NCBI RefSeq assembly: GCF_019038435.1
Contig: NZ_JAGPOX010000096.1
Span: 1 to 39,014 of the forward strand
Direction of reading: 5' to 3'
Origin: Nocardia alni
GTDB lineage: Bacteria; Actinomycetota; Actinomycetes; Mycobacteriales; Mycobacteriaceae
DNA length: 39,014 nucleotides
Position 1 is the first letter of the stretch; every line of letters starts with the position of its first letter. Position numbers and translations under genes: made by a program. Below, in pieces: positions 1 through 8,239 of this stretch. The notes beneath the pieces are model-generated. The model was not told where the DNA came from. It saw only the letters and a list, made by a program, of their open reading frames with translations, and made no database searches.

Positions 1-1951
1 GGGCCAGGATGTGGGCGACCGCGTGGACCGGATCCAGCCGCACGTAATTGGTCTGGCCCCAGTGGTACTCCTCGCCACTGACTTCGTCGTATACCACGGG
101 ATGATCGTGCCACTCGCGGCCGATCGCGGGAAGGTCGAGCGAGATCATGCCGTATTCGGGGCCGAAGGGGTTGAGGTTCACCACGATCAGCACCGCGTCA
201 CCGGTGGCCGGGTCGACCTTCGAGAAGGCCAGCAGGGCATCGTTGTCGATATGGTGCAGGTTCAGGCAGCGCAGCTGTTGCAGCGCCGGATGGGCGCGGC
301 GGATCTCGTTGAGCCGGGTCAGCCACGGCTCCAACGACTCTCCGCGCGCCACCGCCTCGCCGAAGGGGCGCGGGCGCAGCTCGTACTTCTCCGAATTCAG
401 GTATTCCTCGCTGCCGGGACGCACCGCCTGATGTTCGAACAGCTCGAAGCCCGAGTACACGCCCCAGCTGGGTCCCATCGTCGCGGCCAGGACCGCGCGG
501 ATCGCGAACATGCCCGGCCCGCCGTGCTGCAGGCTCTCGTGCAGGATGTCGGGTGTGTTGACGAACAGGTTCGGGCGCGCCTCGTCCGCCTTGGCGGACA
601 GTTCCAGCGCGAACTGCTCGAGTTCGTGTTTGCCGGTGCGCCAGGTGAAATAGGTGTAGGACTGGGTGAATCCACGCCTGGCCAGGCCGTACATCCGAGC
701 CGGTCGGGTGAACGCCTCGGACAGGAACAGCACGTCCGGATCGGTGCGGTGCACCTGCGCGATCAGCCACTCCCAGAAGTCGGCGGGTTTGGTGTGCGGA
801 TTGTCGACGCGGAAGATGGTGACGCCCAGGGCGATCCAGTGCCGCACCACCCGCAGCACCTCGGCGTAGAGCCCGTCCGGGTCGATGTCGAAGTTGACCG
901 GGTAGATGTCCTGGTACTTCTTCGGCGGATTCTCGGCGAAGGCGATGGTCCCGTCCGGCAGAGTGGTGAACCACTCCGGATGCTCGGCCACCCAGGGGTG
1001 GTCCGGTGCGCACTGCAACGCCAGATCCAGCGCTACTTCGAGGTCGAGTTCCCTCGCCGCGGTGACGAATTCGGTGAATTCGTCGGCGGTGCCCAGCTGT
1101 GGGTGGATGGCGTCGTGCCCGCCCTCGGCCGAGCCGATGGCCCACGGCGAGCCGACATCGCCGGGGTCGGCGGTCAGAGAGTTGTTGGGGCCCTTGCGGT
1201 TCACCTGTCCGATCGGGTGGATCGGCGGCAGATACACCACGTCGAAGCCCATCGCGGCGATGCGCTGCAACTCCTTCGCGGCGGTGCCGAAGGTGCCGTG
1301 CACCGGCGCGCCCTGGGCGTCCCAGCCGCCGGTGGAGCGGGGGAAGAATTCGTACCACGAGCCGAACAACGCGCGGTGGCGTTCGACCAGCACGGTGAAT
1401 TGCGTTCCCCGCGTGACCAATTCACGCAGCGGGGTTTCGTGCAGGATCTCGCCCACCTCGGTGGAGAACGACGGTGCGACCCGGGCGGGCAGTTGGGCGT
1501 CCTCATCGCGCAGCGCGACGGCGGCCGCTCGCAGCCGCTCCCACTGCTTCTTCGGCACCGCCTGCGCCGCCCGGTCGAACAGCCGGGCGCCCAGCTCGAG
1601 ATCGTTGGCCAGATCCGTCGCGCTCTGTCCGACGGCGAGCTTCGCCTCGACCGCGTGACGCCAGCTCGCGATCGGATCGCTCCATCCCTCGACCCGGTAG
1701 GTCCACAGGCCCGGTTCGCCGGGGGTGAATACGGCATTGAATACATCGGGCTCGTAGTCCGGGCTCATGCGGATCCGCTGGGTGCGCGAGGAGCCGGGGG
1801 CCCGGACCGTCAGTGTCGCGGCGACCGCATCGTGCCCCTCGCGCCAGACCACGGTCCGGACCGGGAAGACCTCACCCACCACGGCCTTGGCCGGGTAGCG
1901 CCCGAGTCCGACGGCTGGGGCGGTGTCGTCGATGGCGATGCGACCCGTCAC
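1..1951 (-). CDS. glgE: Maltosyltransferase GlgE (alpha-1,4-glucan:maltose-1-phosphate maltosyltransferase), 3' end cut by window
   Basis: GlgE transfers maltose from maltose-1-phosphate onto alpha-1,4-glucans in the cytosolic TreS-Mak-GlgE-GlgB pathway. About 650 codons are present; by comparison with the M. tuberculosis protein only some 15-20 C-terminal residues lie beyond the edge. It reads from a GTG at 1951 (VTGRIAID). An N-terminal beta domain (PAKAVVGE, then VVWREGHDAVAATL) precedes a GH13 barrel. The barrel shows VYLPPIHPIG, the nucleophile Asp in FRVDNPHTKP (D383) and the acid/base Glu in VLFLSEAF (E412); roles are assigned by family knowledge (GH13_3). NTPDILHESLQHGGP and the HHIDNDALLAFSK stretch are typical. 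It is divergent from the dienelactone hydrolase gene. In M. tuberculosis glgE is directly divergent from glgP. The long open frames on the opposite strand are codon-bias shadows. Confidence 0.97.
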   Translation of the reverse strand, partial: MTGRIAIDDTAPAVGLGRYPAKAVVGEVFPVRTVVWREGHDAVAATLTVRAPGSSRTQRIRMSPDYEPDVFNAVFTPGEPGLWTYRVEGWSDPIASWRHAVEAKLAVGQSATDLANDLELGARLFDRAAQAVPKKQWERLRAAAVALRDEDAQLPARVAPSFSTEVGEILHETPLRELVTRGTQFTVLVERHRALFGSWYEFFPRSTGGWDAQGAPVHGTFGTAAKELQRIAAMGFDVVYLPPIHPIGQVNRKGPNNSLTADPGDVGSPWAIGSAEGGHDAIHPQLGTADEFTEFVTAARELDLEVALDLALQCAPDHPWVAEHPEWFTTLPDGTIAFAENPPKKYQDIYPVNFDIDPDGLYAEVLRVVRHWIALGVTIFRVDNPHTKPADFWEWLIAQVHRTDPDVLFLSEAFTRPARMYGLARRGFTQSYTYFTWRTGKHELEQFALELSAKADEARPNLFVNTPDILHESLQHGGPGMFAIRAVLAATMGPSWGVYSGFELFEHQAVRPGSEEYLNSEKYELRPRPFGEAVARGESLEPWLTRLNEIRRAHPALQQLRCLNLHHIDNDALLAFSKVDPATGDAVLIVVNLNPFGPEYGMISLDLPAIGREWHDHPVVYDEVSGEEYHWGQTNYVRLDPVHAVAHILA

Positions 1952-2125
1952 GGCACCAACCGTACCGTTAATTCGGGCATGATCATGTATGGCGGTATTC
2001 GCCCGGGTATTCAATGGGCGAGCGTGGGGTGGCACGAATCGCGGCGGCACGGTAAGACCGAAACGGAGCGGCCGCCTCGTTTTCGTGGGTCGCCGAGAGC
2101 AAGACAACCAGGAGAGGACTCCACA

Positions 2126-2887
2126 ATGACCGCAGTGCACGGCGAGTCGGTAGACATCCAGACACCGGACGGAGTCGCCGATGCGTACGTGACCTACCCC
2201 GACGATGGCGCCGCGCACCCCGCGGTGCTGGTGTACCAGGACGCCTTCGGCCTGCGCCCGGCCCTGCGCAAGCTGGCCGATCGCATCGCCGAGGGCGGCT
2301 ACACCGTCCTGGCCCCGAACCTGTTCTACCGGGGAGGCCGGGCACCTGTGTTCGAGCTGCCCGAGTTCATCGATATGCAGTCGCGGCCCGACCTGTTCGG
2401 GTCCATCCGCCCGCTCATGGAGCAGTTGACCCCCGAGGTCGTGAAGTCCGACGCGGGCGCCTACCTCGCGTGGCTGGCCGCGTTCGACAAGGCCTCGGAC
2501 GGTCCGGTCGGCCTGACCGGGTACTGCATGGGTGGTCGCCTGGTGGTGCAGACCGCCGCCGCCTACCCGGACCGGGTCGCCGCCGGCGCCGGCTTCCACA
2601 CCGGCCGTCTGATCACCGACGGCCCGGACAGCCTGCACAACGCTGTCGACACCATCACCGCCGAACTGTACTTCGGCCACGCCGACAACGACCAGTCCAT
2701 GACCCCCGAGCAGGCCGAGACCTTCGACAAGGCCCTGGACGCCGCCGGTGTGCGGCACACGACGGAGTTCTACAAGGACGCCGTCCACGGGTACACCCAG
2801 TCCGACACCGCCGCCTACAACGAAGAGGCGGCCGAGCGGCACTACCGTGAGCTGCTCGCGCTGTACGACCGCACCCTGCGGGCGTAG
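2126..2887 (+). CDS. Dienelactone hydrolase family protein
   Basis: A 253-residue alpha/beta-hydrolase of the dienelactone hydrolase family. The Cys nucleophile sits in G-Y-C-M-G-G (C134), with the expected Asp in GHADND (D187) and His in AVHGYTQSD (H221), giving a full Cys-Asp-His triad. The family hydrolyses lactones and other esters; the substrate here is unknown. There is no signal peptide, so it is cytosolic. The ATG at 2126 is preceded by an AGGAGAGG ribosome-binding site at about 2110-2117. The same frame is open far upstream, but that part is antisense to glgE and is not coding. The gene sits between glgE and glgP, which are neighbours in mycobacteria, so it is probably an insertion in this lineage. 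A strong hairpin follows the stop. Confidence 0.93.
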   Translation: MTAVHGESVDIQTPDGVADAYVTYPDDGAAHPAVLVYQDAFGLRPALRKLADRIAEGGYTVLAPNLFYRGGRAPVFELPEFIDMQSRPDLFGSIRPLMEQLTPEVVKSDAGAYLAWLAAFDKASDGPVGLTGYCMGGRLVVQTAAAYPDRVAAGAGFHTGRLITDGPDSLHNAVDTITAELYFGHADNDQSMTPEQAETFDKALDAAGVRHTTEFYKDAVHGYTQSDTAAYNEEAAERHYRELLALYDRTLRA

Positions 2888-2901
2888 GACATCGAATACG
2901 G

Positions 2902-2933
2902 CCGGCGGTCGTCGCGCTCGCGACGGCCGCCGG
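2902..2933 (+). terminator. Rho-independent-type hairpin after dienelactone hydrolase gene
   Basis: Arms 2902-2916 and 2919-2933 pair over 15 positions with one imperfect pair. They lie 14 bp after the stop of the hydrolase. There is no T tract, as is common for actinobacterial terminators. The rest of the 275-bp gap to glgP has no other structure that I can support. Confidence 0.65.
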
Positions 2934-3162
2934 TCTGCATGCGGGCCGGGGCGCCGAACCGGCCCGTTCGAATTTCCATGATCGTTCGAATCGAAGTGCC
3001 TGTTGCGACTGCCCGAAATCGGATCGCCGATGCGACGGTAGATGTCGCCGATCTGGTCGACCCGGTGGAAACGTAGGGGACGGAATGTAGCCGGGGGCCG
3101 TCCTCGAGGGTGTCCATAGCTCGGGTGTCGCCGGGCGGAGGGGAACAAGTAAGGTCGGACCG

Positions 3163-5739
3163 GTGAAGGCCCTGCGTCGATTCACCGTCCGTGCCCATCT
3201 GCCCGAGCGGCTGGCCGCCTTGGGCGAGCTGGCCACGAATTTGCGCTGGTCCTGGCATGCGCCTACGCAGGATCTGTTCGCGGAACTCGACCAGCGGCTG
3301 TGGGTCGAGCTGCGGCGCGATCCGGTGCGGATGCTGGGTGAGGTGCCCGCGGAGCGGCTGGACGAGATGGCGGCCGACGAGTCGTACGTGCGCGCGGTGG
3401 ACGCCACGGCGGCGGACCTGCGGGACTATCTGACCCGGCCGCGCTGGTTCGGTCGGCACGACGGCGGGCCGCGCTGCATCGCGTACTTCTCGATGGAGTT
3501 CGGCGTGACCGAGGTGCTGCCGAATTATTCGGGCGGCCTGGGCATTCTGGCGGGCGACCATCTGAAGTCGGCCTCGGACTTGGGACTTCCACTCATCGGC
3601 GTCGGATTGCTCTACCGATCCGGATACTTCCGGCAGTCGCTGACCGCCGACGGCTGGCAGCGCGAGCACTATCCGGATCTGGATCCGCAGGGGTTGCCGC
3701 TGCGCCTGCTGACTTCGGGCCAGGGAGATACCGCGCCGGTGCTGGTGCACGTGCCGATGCCCGAGGGGCGGGTGCTGCGCGCGCGGGTGTGGATCGCGCA
3801 GGTCGGCCGGATTCCGTTGCTGCTGTTGGATTCCGATATCGCCGACAACGATCCGGAGCTGCGGGCGGTCACCGACCGGTTGTACGGCGGCGATCAGGAC
3901 CATCGCATCAAACAGGAGATCCTGGCCGGGATCGGCGGGGTCCGCGCGGTGCGCGCGTTCACCCACGCGCACGGGCTGCCGGATCCGGATGTGTTCCATA
4001 TGAACGAGGGCCACGCCGGATTCCTCGGCATCGAGCGGATCCGCGAATTCATGGCCTCCGGACTCGATTTCGACGCCGCGCTGACCGCGGTGCGGGCCGG
4101 CACGGTGTTCACCACGCATACGCCGGTGCCCGCCGGGATCGACCGTTTCGCCGGCGCGCTGGTGCGGCGCTACTTCGGCGGCGCGCACGGTGAACGCGAA
4201 TCGCCTTTGCTGCCGGGTGTTTCGGTGGATCGGATACTGGCGCTGGGGCGCGAGGCCGATCCCTCGGTGTTCAACATGGCCCATCTCGGTCTGCGGCTGG
4301 CGCAGCGTGCCAACGGTGTCTCGCAGTTGCACGGCGAGGTCAGCCGGGAGATGTTCGCCCCGCTGTGGCCCGGTTTCGACGCGGCGGAGGTGCCGATCGG
4401 GTCGATCACCAACGGCGTGCACGCGCCGACCTGGGCCGCGCGCGAATGGATCGACAAGGCACGGGAATTCGTCGGTCCCGAGCTGGTCGAGGAGTCGCGC
4501 GGGTGGGAGCGGCTGCGCGATGTGGATCTGCGTGAGCTGTGGTCGACACGGAATGCGTTGCGCGGCATCCTGGTCGCCGAGGTGCGGCGGCGACTGCGGG
4601 CGTCGTGGTTGGAGCGCGGTGCCGCGCCGGCCGAATTGGGCTGGGTGGACGAGGCTTTCGATCCGCACGTGCTGACCATCGGCTTCGCCCGGCGGGTCCC
4701 GACCTACAAGCGGCTGACCCTGATGCTGCGCGATCCGGATCGGTTGCGCGCCTTGCTGCTGGATCCCGACCGGCCGCTGCAACTGATCGTCGCGGGCAAG
4801 TCCCATCCGGCCGACGACGGCGGCAAGGGCCTGATCCAGCAGGTCGTGCGCTTCGCCGACGACGCCGGGGTGCGTCACCGCATCGTGTTCCTGCCGGATT
4901 ACGACATGTCCATGGCCCGGTACCTGTACTGGGGATGCGATGTGTGGCTGAACAATCCGCTGCGCCCGCTGGAGGCGTGCGGCACCTCCGGCATGAAGGC
5001 CGCCCTGAACGGCGGCCTGAACCTGTCCATCCGCGACGGCTGGTGGGATGAGATGTACGACGGCGAGAACGGCTGGGCCATCCCCACCGCCGACGGCGTG
5101 CGCGACGATCACCGCCGCGACGACCTCGAGGCCGCCGCCCTCTACGACATGCTCGAACGCGCGGTCCTGCCCCGCTTCTACGAGCGCGATCACGACGACA
5201 TGCCGGTTCGCTGGATGGAGATGGTCCGCCACACCCTGCAGACCCTGGGCCCCAAGGTCCTGGCCTCTCGCATGGTCCGCGACTACGCCGTCGACTACTA
5301 CATCCCCGCCGCCGCATCGTATTCCGCCGTCTCCCGCGACGACTTCGCCGGCGCCCGTGCCCTGGCCGAGTACCGCCGTCGCATCGAATCCGCTTGGCCC
5401 CAGGTGAAAGTGGTCCAGGTCGACAGCTCCGGCCTGACCGGCACCCCCGAGATCGGCAACGATCTGTCCCTGCGCGCCCGCATAGACCTCGGCGGCCTCA
5501 CCGCCTCGGATGTCGTCGTCCAGGCCGTCCTCGGCCGGGTGTCGGTGGACGACGACCTGTCCGACATCACCACGATCGAGATGCCGCACACCGCAGCGGA
5601 TTCCGGCACGGAGCTGTTCGCCGTCGACACCCAGGTCCCATTGTCGGGCGCGGTCGGCTACACGGTCCGTGTCCTGCCGCGGCATCCGCTCCTGGCCGGC
5701 AGCGCCGAACCCGGCCTGATCGCGACCCCCACTCCCTGA
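3163..5739 (+). CDS. glgP: Alpha-glucan (glycogen) phosphorylase
   Basis: An 858-residue GT35 phosphorylase that releases glucose-1-phosphate from glycogen or maltodextrin, using pyridoxal phosphate. The N-terminal part (about residues 5-120) matches the DUF3417 domain found in this actinobacterial and archaeal-type GlgP. The core contains AYFSMEFGVTEVLPNYSGGLGILAGDH and the PLP lysine in EACGTSGMKAALNGG (K612). Length matches M. tuberculosis GlgP (about 863). The start is GTG 3163 (VKALRRFTVRAHLP); an AAGG lies about 9 bp upstream. It converges with the SRPBCC-ligase gene, stops 12 bp apart. With glgE it links glucan build-up and breakdown. Confidence 0.97.
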   Translation: MKALRRFTVRAHLPERLAALGELATNLRWSWHAPTQDLFAELDQRLWVELRRDPVRMLGEVPAERLDEMAADESYVRAVDATAADLRDYLTRPRWFGRHDGGPRCIAYFSMEFGVTEVLPNYSGGLGILAGDHLKSASDLGLPLIGVGLLYRSGYFRQSLTADGWQREHYPDLDPQGLPLRLLTSGQGDTAPVLVHVPMPEGRVLRARVWIAQVGRIPLLLLDSDIADNDPELRAVTDRLYGGDQDHRIKQEILAGIGGVRAVRAFTHAHGLPDPDVFHMNEGHAGFLGIERIREFMASGLDFDAALTAVRAGTVFTTHTPVPAGIDRFAGALVRRYFGGAHGERESPLLPGVSVDRILALGREADPSVFNMAHLGLRLAQRANGVSQLHGEVSREMFAPLWPGFDAAEVPIGSITNGVHAPTWAAREWIDKAREFVGPELVEESRGWERLRDVDLRELWSTRNALRGILVAEVRRRLRASWLERGAAPAELGWVDEAFDPHVLTIGFARRVPTYKRLTLMLRDPDRLRALLLDPDRPLQLIVAGKSHPADDGGKGLIQQVVRFADDAGVRHRIVFLPDYDMSMARYLYWGCDVWLNNPLRPLEACGTSGMKAALNGGLNLSIRDGWWDEMYDGENGWAIPTADGVRDDHRRDDLEAAALYDMLERAVLPRFYERDHDDMPVRWMEMVRHTLQTLGPKVLASRMVRDYAVDYYIPAAASYSAVSRDDFAGARALAEYRRRIESAWPQVKVVQVDSSGLTGTPEIGNDLSLRARIDLGGLTASDVVVQAVLGRVSVDDDLSDITTIEMPHTAADSGTELFAVDTQVPLSGAVGYTVRVLPRHPLLAGSAEPGLIATPTP

Positions 5740-5751
5740 CCAGCGGCGCTC

Positions 5752-7881
5752 TCACGTCCCGTAGCGAGGAACCGGGGTCAGGATGCGTTTGAGGATATTG
5801 CCGGCGGCGTTGCGGGGGAGAGTGTCCAGGAAGACGATGTCGCGGGGGACCGAGAGGCGGCCCAGGCGGTGGCGGATCTGGACGCGGATCGTGTCGGGGT
5901 CGGGAGGCGTGTTGTCGCGCGGGACGATGAAGGCGGCCAGGCGCTGGCCGGAATCGCGGTCGGGGACGCCCAGGACGGCGACCTCGCTGATCTGGGGGTG
6001 GTAGGACAGGGCCTCTTCGACGGGGCGCGGGAAGACGGTTTCGCCGGCACAGAGGATCGCCTCGGTGTCGCGGCCGGAGATGAACAGGCGGCCGGTGGCG
6101 TCCAGATAGCCGTAGTCGCCGGTGTAGAGCATGCCGTCCACCTCGGGGAGCGGTGGCACATCGCCGATGTAGCCCTCGAACAGCATGTTGTGGCCGACGA
6201 AGATCCGGCCGGTCGCGCCGACGGGGAGGGGGTGCGACTCCCGGTCCAGGATGGCTATTTTCGTGCCCAGGGGTGGGCGGCCGACGGTGGCGGGGGAGAG
6301 GCTCAGATCGGTGGGGGAGGCGATGGTGGCCCACGAGACCTCGGTGGAACCGTACAGGTTGTAGAGGATGTCGCCGTAGGCGTCGATGAAACGCAGCGCC
6401 GTCGCCTCGGACAGGGTCGCGCCGCCGCAGACCACCATCCGCAGGCTGGAGGTGTCGTAGCGGGAGCGCACCGCTTCGGGCAGATCCAGGATGCGCTGCA
6501 ACATGATCGGGACCACGATCAACGTGTTGACCTGGTGTTCGGCGACCAGGCGCAGGCATTCGCGCGCGTCGAAGCGTTCGAGCAGCACCACCGTGGCACG
6601 CAGGGGCAGGCTCAGATGCAGGACCGCCAGGCCCCAGGAGTGCGACAGCGGCGCCGGGATCATCATGGTCTCGTGCATATCGAACGGGAGCTTCGAGAGC
6701 AGCGCCGCGATCGAGGAGAATCCGCTGGGAATCGGGCGAAGCGTGATTTTCGGTGCGCCGGTGGTGCCCGAGGTGAGCACGAATAGTCGTCCGGGTTGTT
6801 CGGGCTTCTCGAATCTTCTTTCCGAGGCCGAACCGATCAGGTCCTCCACCGTGGTCCGGTCCGGCCGGGCGGGGTCGGCGACGGTGTTGTAGCAGGCCAC
6901 GGAGGGCGGCAGGCGCGATGCCAGGCCCGACAGTGCCGGATCCACGAAAACCGCGGCCATCCGGTGAGTTTCGGCGATAGCGGCGATCCGCTCGGCGGAC
7001 AACCCGGTGGTGAGCAGGACGTAGTCGGCGCCGAGTTTGCCCAGGGTGGTGGTGATTTCGATCATCTCGGTGTGGTTGCGGGCCAGCACCCCGACCATGT
7101 CGCCGACGCCGATGCCGAGGTCGGCCAGTGCAGTGGCCAATGCCTGTGTGCGGGTATGGATCTCGCGGAATGTGCTGGTGCGGTGACTGTCGATCAGCGC
7201 CGTGCGGTTCGGGGAATGCCCGGTCGCCGCGGCGTATCCGCCCGCGAGGGTGAAGCCGAAGGCGACCAGGCTGCCGACCTGCCTGATCACCCGGTCGGGT
7301 CGCATGCTGCGCAGCACGCCGGTGGACATGATGTGCTTGGCGACGCCGGCCTGCGTGCGCACCGACGAGTCCTCGCCGTTGACCGCGATGGAGGTCTGTG
7401 CGCCCCGCACGAGGTCGACGAGGCGGTGCAGCCCCGCGGTGATCCATTCGTGCACCGCGGCGTTGGCCACGACGGCCATGAGCGGATGCACCTGCTCCGG
7501 TGCGACACAGGTGATGGTGACGCTCGTGCGGTCGTCCTGGTCGCTGCGCAGATGGATCACGGCGAAGGCGCGCTTCTCGGTGTACTGCAACTCCAGGCTG
7601 CCCGTCTCGCGGTGGGCGATCAACCGGATGTCGATAATCCGTATCTCGGTGTCCGCGCCGCCGATGCGCATGCGCCACGTCGGCGTCTCGTCGAGCGTCT
7701 CGAGCGCATCGCACGCCCCGATGCCCGGGAAGACCCGGGCGTAGATTCTGGGATCGATGAGCAGATCCCACAGCGCTCGGGGAGCGACTGCGAGGTCGGT
7801 ACCCACATCGACGATTTCAGTAACCACTGGTTCGCACTTCTGCTCGGCCGGGTCGACTGCTCGGTTCGGCGGATAACGCAT
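5752..7881 (-). CDS. SRPBCC domain fused to AMP-binding (acyl-CoA synthetase-like) enzyme, A10 lysine missing
   Basis: A 709-residue two-domain protein. Residues about 20-165 look like a START/polyketide-cyclase-type SRPBCC domain (VGTDLAVAPRALWDLLIDP, then GLHRLVDLVRG near 150-160). After a linker, residues about 205-705 are an ANL-superfamily adenylating enzyme. It has the P-loop TSGTTGAPK (370-378), NLYGSTEVS (508-516), TGDYGYLD (587-594) and a hinge-region GRDTEAIL. The C-terminal motif normally written G-K-I-L-K-R reads G-N-I-L-K-R (N695), so the catalytic adenylation lysine is Asn. The hinge Asp is also Glu. The substrate is unknown. The start is unsure: ATG 7881 has no clear ribosome-binding site, and GTG 7827 (residue 19) begins just before the SRPBCC domain. 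It may bind a hydrophobic ligand; activity could be reduced or lost. Confidence 0.88.
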   Translation of the reverse strand: MRYPPNRAVDPAEQKCEPVVTEIVDVGTDLAVAPRALWDLLIDPRIYARVFPGIGACDALETLDETPTWRMRIGGADTEIRIIDIRLIAHRETGSLELQYTEKRAFAVIHLRSDQDDRTSVTITCVAPEQVHPLMAVVANAAVHEWITAGLHRLVDLVRGAQTSIAVNGEDSSVRTQAGVAKHIMSTGVLRSMRPDRVIRQVGSLVAFGFTLAGGYAAATGHSPNRTALIDSHRTSTFREIHTRTQALATALADLGIGVGDMVGVLARNHTEMIEITTTLGKLGADYVLLTTGLSAERIAAIAETHRMAAVFVDPALSGLASRLPPSVACYNTVADPARPDRTTVEDLIGSASERRFEKPEQPGRLFVLTSGTTGAPKITLRPIPSGFSSIAALLSKLPFDMHETMMIPAPLSHSWGLAVLHLSLPLRATVVLLERFDARECLRLVAEHQVNTLIVVPIMLQRILDLPEAVRSRYDTSSLRMVVCGGATLSEATALRFIDAYGDILYNLYGSTEVSWATIASPTDLSLSPATVGRPPLGTKIAILDRESHPLPVGATGRIFVGHNMLFEGYIGDVPPLPEVDGMLYTGDYGYLDATGRLFISGRDTEAILCAGETVFPRPVEEALSYHPQISEVAVLGVPDRDSGQRLAAFIVPRDNTPPDPDTIRVQIRHRLGRLSVPRDIVFLDTLPRNAAGNILKRILTPVPRYGT

Positions 7882-8239
7882 TTGTAACGGTGATCATTTG
7901 TATGGTCAATAACCTGCAAATTGGAGGTATTTCTTTCGCTAAATTGCTCGATGATTGCAAAGAGTGAAATCCTGTGAATGGGCCGTGATCGGTGGGCATG
8001 CTTGTTATTCGCCAACCGGTCGGTTCGGTGTGGGGCTCGCGGCCGGACGGCGTGTCGGACCGGGCTCGGTCGCGGATCGGAGCGGCCTGCGGGGCCCGCG
8101 GGGACGACGGGGTTCGCGATCCGGGACGGCGAAGGTGGCCTGTGGTTCGCTGGGACCGGATGCCGTCGGCCGGAACCGGACATATACGCTGCTCAGGGCA
8201 TTTGTAGTCCCACCGGGCGAGTTTGTGGAGAAATTGCGC
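7882..8239. other. Divergent intergenic region, 358 bp
   Basis: No gene is supported here. About 7890-7980 is markedly AT-richer than its surroundings and probably carries the promoter of the leftward SRPBCC-ligase gene. The right part holds a TATACG hexamer at about 8180-8186, a possible -10 for the permease gene, without a good -35. I looked for a purine-type riboswitch before the permease and could not draw a convincing three-way junction. Open frames crossing this stretch lack plausible protein sequence. Confidence 0.5.

Noticed and set aside
1994..2012. GGTATTC repeated 12 bp apart between glgE and the hydrolase gene
   Set aside because: Seven-base repeats are too short to support an operator without conservation data.
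11..2125. Long plus-strand open frame running into the dienelactone hydrolase gene
   Set aside because: It is antisense to glgE, whose protein sequence is clearly conserved; the plus-strand translation is low-complexity Arg/Gly/Val-rich sequence typical of a GC-rich shadow frame.
2842..5685. Minus-strand open frame of more than 900 codons opposite glgP
   Set aside because: glgP is unmistakable on the plus strand; the antisense translation has no recognisable motif.
7951..7977. Eight-codon frame (MIAKSEIL) upstream of the purine permease, as a possible leader peptide
   Set aside because: The nearest ribosome-binding-like GGAGG is 23 bases away, and no alternative RNA structures accompany it.
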